Of a stretch of 64,000 bases of DNA, positions 1 through 10,159 are shown in pieces. The translations under genes were made by a program, and so were the position numbers. The stretch covers positions 3,748,855 to 3,812,854 of the forward strand of contig NW_015622544.1 of assembly GCF_000835495.1 (NCBI RefSeq), in the 5' to 3' direction. Position 1 is the first letter of the stretch. Every line of letters begins with the position of its first letter. The notes under the pieces were generated by a model. That model did no database searches, had not been told where the DNA came from, and was given only the letters and a program-made list of their open reading frames with translations. This stretch comes from Cladophialophora immunda (taxonomy: Eukaryota > Ascomycota > Eurotiomycetes > Chaetothyriales > Herpotrichiellaceae).

Positions 1-455
1 CGTGGGTGGTAGCAGGCGAGGGGATGGACTGTATAGGGAGCGAATTATGGACAATCCACGACTGGGAATTGATGGTGCCGATGGAGTCGTCAATAGGCCG
101 CTTTCGTCGTTTGCCTACCACTTTCCCGACTCTGGATTCGCTGTAGACGCAAGACAGTCTTTTTTCAGAGCATCTGCGACAGCCCTCTTTGTTCCCATCA
201 CACCGAACCTGTTTCCGCCGAAGTCAGTGGAGAAGGTTCGGATGAAAAGGATGGGCGCAATATTACCTTCGCCGAGAAGCAGTGGTTGCAAGCAGCCCTG
301 AGTTTGATGGGCTTGGGCTCTGTTTTGGAAGCGCTGGGTGTCGTCTTCATGGAAGACGAAGAAGTTGAGGGGTCGTTGGTGGCAGGAGTAGTCGAGGCAG
401 AAGCAGATAAAGGTGGCATTGTTATCGTCGCCCTTGCACATATGTCAACCGACAT
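1..455 (-). CDS. Zn(II)2Cys6 transcription factor, 5' part, runs off the left edge
   Basis: Fungal-specific binuclear zinc cluster regulator; only the DNA-binding N-terminus is inside the window. Exons are 455-267 and 208-1 (continuing beyond the edge), with a 58-bp intron at 266-209 (donor GTAATA, branch CTGAC, acceptor ACAG). Joining the exons gives cysteines at about residues 56, 59, 66, 73, 76 and 83, spaced C-x2-C-x6-C-x6-C-x2-C-x6-C, followed by a basic linker (GKRRKR). The intron interrupts the cluster between the second and third cysteines, so neither exon alone shows it. A Ser/Thr/Pro-rich segment precedes the cluster. The start may be 455 or the in-frame ATG at 419. The frame stays open to base 1. 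Target genes cannot be inferred. The class assignment is strong; the protein is incomplete. Confidence 0.85.
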
Positions 456-3400
456 GTCTCAGCCCGGGAATGCAAGATACCAACCCAGATTCAGCGACCA
501 TTGTGGCTTGTTTGGTAAATGTATCCACGCCAAAAGAACAGGCTCAAAGGAATAGTCTCGACAGTGTCCCCGGACAATTGTGTAGCAGTCTGGTATACTA
601 AGGATCGGGCTCAAGGAAAGAGTGTGGATTTGAAAGAGCGGGGGGCAGGGAGACACTGCGAGTGCCAGATGTTTGTGACAGATGATACTAAAGAAGGGCA
701 GAGGCGCACGATGCGAATAACGACTATAGCCCTCTTCTATATCCAAGCGGGAATAAGCAGGGACCGTAATATGAAGAAGGCAGCAAGCCAGAGTCATGGA
801 TGGAGTGGGCTGATTTATCATTTCGTTGCTTTTCCAATGTGGCCCCGGACGACTCAGGGTCGAGATAGGAGCTGGCTTGCTCGAGGTTAGAGGATCATCT
901 AGTGCCGTCAGTCCAGAGTGGGCTTGATCCATTTGCCGCGTGGGATACGAAGGTTGATGCCGGTGACGGGATGGCATTATGGGCCATTCAGGTCAAGTGG
1001 CAGTGAAACTGCTTTGTGCCACGATGGTCGTTCCCATTCATGTGGTGGTGGTACTACGTAGTCAGCACCAGTGTCCGCAAGCATTCAAAGGAGCAGGGGA
1101 GACGGCAGATGAAGGACAGGGGTGGCCATAGACCAGGGGCAAGCTGGCTTGCAAGGACCAGGGTGCTATGCCTTGCCCCTTGGCGTCCAATACTCAACCG
1201 GGGGATCTGGGCAGCGCCTCAAGCAGAAGCGGTAACCCGTCTGGGTCCATTTGGCTGGGCGACCAACAGGTTCCACCAGCCCACCTGGGCTGCTGGGCCC
1301 ACCTTTGCAGGATGAACCCCCATCTCGCTTTTAGAGCTGTCAGACATAATCCCCTCAGCGTCATTGACAACTTCTGTCCCCGACCCTGCCCAGCGCGTGG
1401 CTCGTTCGTCCGGGCTCTTGCTTATGCTAGCCAAAAGGCCAAAGAGGCTGTCCCTGGGGTGCGCAGCAATGGGGTCGAAGACAATGGCGCAAGAGGAAGT
1501 GTGGTAACGAGCATTGCCTGTGATCCAGAGCTCGAGAAAGCGGCCTCCAGCCCGAGGGTTGGGCTGAAGGACCACCAGAGGAATGGCTTGCTGATCAGAC
1601 AATAGCTTCCCCTTCCTCCCTGGTATGCACTTCGCGAAACTGGGGCGCATTTTCCAGGAGCTGTGATTATGCACCATCACAAGATTGTCGTCATCACACA
1701 ATAGGTCCCGGTGCAGTGAAGTCCCTATTGTTATCACATTACCCCAGAAATAAGCCCTTCTTGGAGACAGCAACCCTCTCACGGCTCGAATAGCAACGAA
1801 GAACTCGCAGTTTACCGCAGTTCTGCTTTGGTTGTTATCTGCCCTGAGCTGTATTACTCAGGGCGGCAAAGTGGCTAGCGTTCAACACAGTCCTTCATCC
1901 AAATTCGATTGCAATGTTCAAATAGACAAATGTTGAAATTGATGAGGGCCTCTGACGTTGTTAGTATGTCAAGAATGGCCAAAGACGGTTAGAGCAACAC
2001 GGGCAATTGATTGTCGCTTGTTAGCGCAATGCTAAGTCTCCTGTGGCTAGTTATTTGACTGGTTGACAGCCCCACCGAGACGTCACTAACCCATTTTTGT
2101 ACAAAACAGTCGAGCCTTGTCTGCTCCAAGTACGTACACATGAACACCAATCCCTTTCTGCCCGTATTTGTCAAAGGGCATGGCGTTCGCAGTGTCGTAT
2201 AACGGGTGACTGTTGACCATCTTAACGCCCATGTTCCAAAATGGCCATATGCACAGAAAAAGTCAGCAGGGAATCCATGTTCCAAGTGATGAATCATGAC
2301 GAGCACTTGCTCGCATTCTCTAACTGCAATGTTACGGGTCCAAATCGGGGCCGGGGGAAGGGTGTTGCGTTGCGGTTTAGTCTCAGCCTCGTAACCCCTT
2401 TCACACACCCTCGGCGGACCTGAGCTGCGCCTTCTGGATCGATCGGGGCTAGTGAGACTGCGGCTGCAACAATTGGGCGTCCCCTATTCGCATCGTATTC
2501 ATGAACAATCTACTTGAACTTTCTCAGTGTAGAGTTGAGCTGAAGGTCCCACCTTTACCGTCTCTTTATGTGGCATCGCTACGCCTTACGCGAAAGTTTA
2601 GTTGACGAGCAGCACGAGGCCATAGTCGTATATCCTTAGGATGTATGATGTTCAGGGCTTTGACACTGGCTGACGTACCTTCTCTCCTTTTCTGCACATG
2701 TGGTCCTAGGGAGCCGTGGTCCCTGAACGGTTTGATTGTGGCAAAGGCCAGACAAGCCAGCAGTTGGTCTTCTGGCCTTTTCCTGTTCTCATCCGCAATT
2801 TGCAATCTATTACCCGGCATATTTGACGCATATCCTGTGACGAGTAGATGCTCTGCAACAGGAAAAGGTTCATCATCAGCTATTCGCACATCGCGATCGG
2901 CTGTACTCCGACATGTCGGGTCTGCACCAATATGTGCAAGTGCATCCTTGTGGCCGGAGTAACGCCTTCCAAGACCTCAGCTTTCTAGATACAGTTATCC
3001 AGTGGTCTGGCTGAGGGGGTTCTCGCCCGTGCCATGCTTTTTCTGCCAGAAACCGCAATCTCGGCACTCGGGCGATCTCTCGCCCCCCCTCGCATACCAT
3101 GGCAACCGCCACCCTCACACATCTCTCCCACCCTCCAAAATGAGCCTTGGCCAGTTTCCCATTTTAGATGCATATCACAAATAAGGGACAAGGCCCCTGC
3201 GCGTGGCTGCGATCATCCCGCAAACCAGGTTTCGGAACTGTGCATGGCTTCTTGGGAGCCCGCCTCGTGGTGTCGGGGCGTGCAGGGCTGAAGTGTGTAA
3301 TTGCAATTCCATAGCAACCCAAGGAACTCTCTACGCAGGATGGTGAGCAAGGCAGCAAAAATCCAGCCCCCCACGAAAGGGCATCAAATACACGGTGAGC

Positions 3401-5623
3401 AGTAGCAGTGCTCCGAATCATCGGAGCTACCCGGTCAGTTTGTCCGCCAATCCATCCCCATGGAAAGCTTCCATCATCCAGCTCATCTGTCTGACGCGCA
3501 AAAAGACATTCCGACTGACAGAAACAATAACAGAAAGAGAGCAACAAGAAGTTAATTCGAAGCCTAGTTGATCCTTCCATCCTCGAATCAGCATAGATCA
3601 CCTATCCAAACCTCGTCTGACGGGGCCTTTCTCGCATCCTCCTTTGCTCGCTTATCCTTTGCATCGGTTTTCATTCTCAGCCGCAGGTTAAGGCGGATCA
3701 GCTCCAGCCAGGTGGGGGGGCAGGTATCCTGGTCTCCTAGGCGCTCTGGCAAACTAAATTGCTTACCTGATAATCGACCCCAGCCCAACTATTTATAAAG
3801 CAGCTTCTGGTCCTGTACTGCGGTGCAACAAACACCGTTGCTCCTAAAGTACCGAGTTCACGGACAATAAGCCAGGCGCTGGCTGCGGACTACTGAGTCA
3901 GTCAACGGTCGGCAAAAGCCCTACTACATCAAGACTTTACCTTTTCCGAATGTCCAAGTCATGCAAACCAACAGCCGGTCAATAAGGCAACGAGCGGTCC
4001 AGTTGTTACAGCTGCCAAGTCGCTTCAGGGCGAAGTACGACCCTGCTGTGTCATCGACTTCATTTCACTATCGCCTGCACACTAAGCTCGCACCGCATCT
4101 CGTGATGGCCCATGGCTATAGTCCAATTGGTGGGTATCAGGACTTTACGAGCATCGACGGCTGGTTAGGACAGCCAGTATACGAGGGATGCTCCAGAAAC
4201 GGCCACTCGTACAACCCAGCCGCGAAGCACTAGCCGAGAGCGTGCTAGTATTGCTGTGGTGGCTCTGTCGACCGCTTGGGTCAAGCGACAAACTCCGCAA
4301 CATAGGTCAGCGGGAAGATCGCTGTTGCGGTCTTCAGGTTCCTTCCAACGGTCGCCCGGGCTAATGTAATGTGGCCAGCACGCTTACGCTCGATGTGTTG
4401 TTGACCGCACGTTTCACATCTCACCGCAGGACTTGATGGCGCCTGCAGCGCCACTGGTTTCATGGGGTGAATTGGTAAACCTACTATTCAAGCGCTACCC
4501 CAGGAGACAGGAAATGCGACCGCATATTTCTGGAAGGGCAAGGGCCACTCCCAAAAAGGACCTTGCTGACCAACTCAACTTATCAGTGGGCTGGCCCAAT
4601 GACAGCCCTGTGATGTCTTTCCTCTCACGTAGCAAGTTCCTTCTTCACACCGCATCGGCTTCCAAAATGCCGGCCGCAGCAGAGGTTGGACCACCTGGCT
4701 ATTGGTCTCACTCATGCTAGCGCTCGTCAAAATGTCGGTCCCAGACTGACTGATGGCGGTGTTTCCCCATGAATTTCGGTAGCGGCCAGCCATCAAATCC
4801 TCAATGTCGCCGAATGGATTCAATCCTTGACTAATACGATCTCATCAACTTTCAGCCTTGTTTGCGAACTCGGTTGCACTTCCCTGCAGTCACCTGATCA
4901 CCGTGTCATTTCGCTAGGACGTTATCAAACCGTGTCAGCCCAAGTTTTCGATCTGTTTACAAAGGTAAGCTATGATCTTGGCAGATGCAGGCGTGATAAG
5001 CCTGGAACACGAAGAACTCACAGTGAAGATGGTTATAGGGCATTCTCCGGCCGCGCATCTTGCCCTGTTATGGGAAATGACGTTCTATGCCATGTTCATG
5101 TCCATTTACTGATTTGCGGATCCAGCATGTCCTGAACGGCCGCAGTAAGATGTGGCCACCGGGCCAGCTGGTCCTCCACACTGGGCTTGTCAACACCATC
5201 CTTCTTCGAGCTCGGGCTGCGAAAGATGGCAGGGCACACGTTCTACGGTGAACGTGCGGCGAGACCTCAAACTAGTGCATGCTCATACCAAACCATACCA
5301 TTACTAGTGAGTAACAGGTTATACCTATACTCATATATGGAGGATGGACCACTATTCGTGGCCAGATTTCTGACTGATGATGATCGGAGGGGACCAGCCT
5401 CGACGGCCATATTTCGGCTCCATATCGTTACTGTGGATAGCCGCCGCTGATCCTGCTCAGACACACAAGGACTTGTCGGCTCTCTAACCCGATGGAGGCC
5501 GAGTCCGTAGACATACGCGCCGAAGAGATGTTGCCGCACTGCGTCCCTGCCCAGCAGCAATAAGTCTATCCAAGTCGAGCCTAATCTCGGATCATCTGTA
5601 CCTAGCATTCTAAGCTTTGCTCG

Positions 5624-5666
5624 GTATTGCTTGACAGAGCCATGCCCTGACTCTGTCAAGCAATAC
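5624..5666. repeat. Perfect 16-bp inverted repeat with 11-nt loop
   Basis: GTATTGCTTGACAGAG at 5624-5639 is followed by an 11-nt spacer and its exact reverse complement at 5651-5666. It would form a 16-bp stem without mismatch on either strand. It lies in non-coding DNA with no neighbouring gene within 4 kb, so it does not look like a simple gene terminator. Function unknown. Confidence 0.85.
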
Positions 5667-8318
5667 ATGCCAAACTCGAGCATGTGTCTCTCTGTCCAGA
5701 TCTGACCAAGGGACCACGGATTGTTTGATATGCCACCGACCCCAGAAGCCATAACCTTACCGGAATCGTCCCTACAGCGGTCGAATCGCCTTGGCACAAC
5801 ACCATCGCAAGCTTACGATATTCATTAGACCACGTGCAACCCTCGAGGCAGAGACACTACTAGCACACCGTTCAATAGCAACTGCATCCCCGAGCAGGTG
5901 GCGATGATTGATGACAGCGTCAAGTCGGAAAGCGCAATAGGCAAACCAGCTTGAGCTGACTATTTCGATCCAGCCGACTGCTCAAATGGCCTGTTTCAAT
6001 CGTCTCACCAGTCGTGTTGACATGGGTGAAGGAGGGTGGTCCAAAACACATTCTGGATATAGTCTTCGTGGCTGGGGGCTGACAAGCAGCGAACTCCATT
6101 GAGAGGAGGCAACGACCGTGGCTGGACCGAATGGGTGGCCAGCTTCTTTAGCTTTGGCAAGGCATCGGAGATCATGTTATGAGACAGGACGACTCTCGGC
6201 CGGCGCTGTCACGTTCGACATGTATCGAGGATCCCCCGTTTCCCTCCCCCTTTCCTGCTCTGGTGGACTTTTATTTATGGCCCAACAAATCTGAGACTGT
6301 CAATATGCTTACAACATCAATGACGATGCGGCCCATATTGTAGGATTCTTTTTGGGAGGCCCACTCATCCAGCCATGAGATTGCCGCATTGTCCAGGGGT
6401 TAGCTGACACAGCAACTTGTCCCAAGGCGATGGCGATCTCCACTGAAGGGAGGAGCAATGGTTTTCTTGCCTCGAACTTGGAGGCGAGCTTGCCCCCTTA
6501 GCCCTTCAACTCTGAATTTCTCTGTTTCTTCCCCACCTGATGCTCAGCCAGCAGAACTGAATGTGCATAGCCAGCAATCTCATCCCAACCACGTCCCTCT
6601 GCAAAGGTAAGGCTTGCCCCCAGAAGCAGAGCTTCAACAAACCCAAAAGAGCAGCCCTCAGCTCCAATTTCAGAGGGGTGCCTCAGTGCAGCGTGGCTCA
6701 TTCGATCTGGGCAACACAAACACATCAATGTCACATTCAAGAGCAGGCAGGGGTTATCAACGATCACGGTGACAAGAAAGTCGAGCATGACGATAATGAT
6801 CAGGGAGGATGGCCAGTGGCCAACCAATTGGAATCACAAGATTCCCCGCAAGAAGTTCACCTCTTGCGCCAGCTTATTCTTGACAGATACTCACGTTGCA
6901 TAATACCGACGCTCTATTTAGCGGAAGGAGTTCTGCTGTCCCTACTTTTCGACTCGTGTTGGCTTTCTCACACACTGCTTAACCTCTCCACCTATCCCTA
7001 CCTATCGCAAAGCTCGTTGAAACGTTGAAAAGTCGCAGAGAGATGACAAAGAGGTAGACTATTGCGCTGGGAAAGGGATTGGATGAGAAAGAGAATGCAA
7101 AGGCCGGAGATGAGAAACACAATTCTAAATGGCCGTTCGTTGGATGCCTAGACTGCGTGGCATTCTGCCCTCTCCGGCCTCCAGGTTGCATATCGTGACT
7201 CGACATGTGAGGAGGGAACTGTGTTCCCTTGGTTACTGCAAAGAGATGGACGCTTTGCTTCAAGATCTTTTGGTGTCGGACACACGGTGGAATCAGCCCA
7301 GGAATCCAGTGCCGTTCCCAAAGTTAAACCCAGATCCCAAGAGAGCAGGTGGAGTTCCCATGGTCAAGCCACGACTCGAGACAGTTTCTGCATGCAGGAT
7401 GTTAGACTATCACGTAGACTGAGATTGCACGCACGATCAACGGCATGGACACGGCTTCTCGCCGTCGAGGCGGATCTGCGACCCTTGGTACCTGAAACGT
7501 GACGCCTGCTTACGAGTACTTTGGCCAAAGGATCACCAGCCTGCCACTCAGAGGTCGCCTGTACTCGTATACATCCATACAATTCAGACCAAAACCCAAG
7601 GCGAAACGAAGGGAGGAAGGGCAGAAGAAGTCAAGAGGCACACCCGGAGACAACGGGACCAGCAGCAGCGAATTCGCTTCTTTGACAACGAGTCATGAGC
7701 GGTGATTACGCCTAGTCCTCAGCATCCGCCTGGTCCGCGGCGCTTTACAGCCTCAACGTTTAGTCCTTTGCCTCGTGGTTACGTTGTCTCCGTCTCTATA
7801 CCTCGCACCGCCTCACCTCGCCACCGGGCACTTTGCATTACCGTTCGTCCATCGAGTTCCCTTGTTCCTGGGATAGAACTCGATGTGTTTCCGCGCCGTG
7901 GCCTAGCACGTACCCGTAATATCGTCCGTCCCGCATCCACAACTCCCATTTCGCCCTCCGCTTTAGACAATCAACTCGTCTCGTCTCATCTCCAACGAAG
8001 CTTGTTCTCACAAAATACAAATACTCTGCCGCGCGAGTCAGCACACCACGTGCCAGCCAGAAGAGGGGGGGGCGGGAGTTCTGGTCTTTTATAATCGAGG
8101 TCGTCGTCGTCGCCGGTTGTCCCAGGCTAAGCCCGAACGGGCCATCCCTTCTCGCGTTCTCATTGGGCCCTTTTGTCGGCATTCCGCCGCCCCCGCGACG
8201 ACAACTCTCCTCGCCTCCTCGCCATCCTCGCCTTCCACCGTATGTTCTTGGCGTCAGTGTCGGCCCTGAGGTACGAGAAGCCTTGGCCCCCAGGCGGCAA
8301 TGGTGCTCGTTCGTTACA

Positions 8319-9080
8319 TAGGTACTATTACTTAAGCTGCTTAGCTACCTAGCGAGGGCGGGATGAGTAGGTAGCTAAGGTACTCGAAAGGTAGGGGGGT
8401 GTTTGCCTGAGATGGCTACGCTTTGGCCCCCTCTCCCCACCTCCGCCCTTTGAGTGATCAATACGATACTGACTGTGACGGGGCCCAGGAGTCCAGGACG
8501 AGCATTGCTTGGTTTGACTATTAGAACTCGGACGAGAGTAGCTCGCGAGTCAGGTCGGGCCCACGCGCTGATCCTTGGTTTGATCCACGACGGTGTCAAC
8601 ACATGGAGGAGCCCAATGCCAGCTTCAGCATCAGCATCAGCTACTTTGGCTAATACTTGGCTACCTACGAGGTACGTACATACCCACCTATGTATGTACC
8701 ACACTCCCGCGCCGCCTCTGTTGAGGGATTGCTTGCCAGGAGTGAGAAACCTACATACCCACAGAGCAAGGGAGACGATCTACAGCAACTGCAGAGCCCC
8801 AAAATGTCTGGATCGGGAAGGGGGTCCGTCCCAGAGAGGAAGAGAGGAAACATGGAGGTTGGGGGACGAGCAAAATGCCTACTACGTACCTAGGTACCTG
8901 GGTAGGATCCGTCTCTCGGTTCTTCATGACCCTCAGCTCTGCAGCAAGAGAAGATCGGGAGAAAATCACAGGGGCCATGCTGAATCCATGCAGTCGGTCG
9001 ATGGGTGCTTCGTACGTACTGCCGAGCACAGCTATGTGGGTTGTCCCCCTCTCACCGGATAGGTACTGGAGTAGGAGGTC
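8319..9080. repeat. Cluster of TAGGTA/TACCTA motifs and palindromes
   Basis: Short TAGGTA/TACCTA/GTACGTAC words recur between about 8319 and 9075. They include a perfect 12-bp inverted repeat (CTTAGCTACCTA at 8340-8351, complement at 8368-8379, 16-nt loop). A GTACATAC/GTATGTAC pair lies around 8677-8699. The 12-bp palindrome GTACCTAGGTAC lies near 8886-8897. The same 10-bp palindrome TAGGTACCTA occurs alone at 49497-49506. The words are seen directly; any role is unknown. Confidence 0.7.
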
Positions 9081-10159
9081 AGATTGGTGCTCTCCAGCGC
9101 ATGAGGCTATGTGCCGATGTACCTTGCGGGCATCATTGTATCACGTCCACCGTGTGTCAAGACACGCACGCAGAATCTATCCATGTTTTCCTGTCCAAGG
9201 ACCGCGAAACCCGATCTGACACCCAATGCTACGGTCAGACCAGGGTCTGAATCTGGATAAAGCCTCGTCGAAACCCGCCCAGCGCCGTCGCGCGCTACCC
9301 CCCTTTACTTGGCTCGCCTGAACAATACTTTACCCGGTACGGCATACGGGGTGGCAAGTTCGAGAACGCCTCAGCAAGGGGGGAGAATCCGTACGTGGCG
9401 GATATGATGTCGCGAGGGAGAGAGACCGTTCTGCCTTTACGGCCGTTGAATATTCTCCAGGCCCGACCGAATGCCTGCTTTTGACCATCCATTAATCAGG
9501 CAGGTTGCAACTGCGCCCTCGTTCATTCATAAGAGACTCGAAGTGAGAAATGATGATGCGCGTGGGCCAGTGACCATCGCGAATGGGAAAAGGTCCAAGA
9601 GAGGAAGCCATGGCCGTGATTAAATGCTTTGGGAACGCTTGGCCCTGAAGCCTTTTTGGGATATTTTACTCCTAATGAGGGAGGACTTGTCCTGTACGTT
9701 TCCCCCTTCGTCGATCCTGAGAACTGGACTTCTACAAATGCCATATGCCGAACGTCGGCAAGTTGCTTTCGAGAGCGTTTTCCGACGCCAGGCTCTCGGC
9801 ATGCAGGACATGAATCCAAGACGATCCAGATATCGGGAAATCCCCCTTGCCCTTTTCCCGATGCTGGTATAACCCATTTGCGCGCCGCTGTCGCCTGTGC
9901 CATGCTGATGCAATATCCCTTGAGCTGTTATCTTACACAACCAAAGCAGCCCAGACCTGTTGCCAAATAAGATGCCTTGAGTATTTCGGGCGTCACGGGA
10001 GTTTCCAGGTTTCTCCTTGGCCCGACTCATTCACGTTAGACCTTCTCCTGCTTTGCTCAGCCATTGATCCTCTCCTGTCGATCATGCTTTCTCCAAGACG
10101 TGCTCACTTCCGGCCTTTTCCACTCCCTCCTTCCTGCCGCCCACGTCCCATTTTCAGTA

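Larger units (their letters stand above)
456..10159. other. Gene-poor stretch of about 9.7 kb
   Basis: No gene could be supported here. Open frames are short, overlap on both strands and lack recognisable domains or consistent splice signals. The right end must include the 3' flank of ATG9 and the left end the promoter of the zinc-cluster gene. Base composition looks mixed, without an obvious AT-rich RIP signature. I see no transposase, reverse transcriptase, tRNA or 5S rRNA. Structured elements listed separately are a 16-bp hairpin near 5624 and TAGGTA/TACCTA-rich DNA at 8.3-9.1 kb. Confidence 0.6.

Noticed and set aside
1219..1782. 187-codon minus-strand ORF in the gene-poor block
   Set aside because: No recognisable domain, no promoter or splice context, and overlapping open frames on the other strand.
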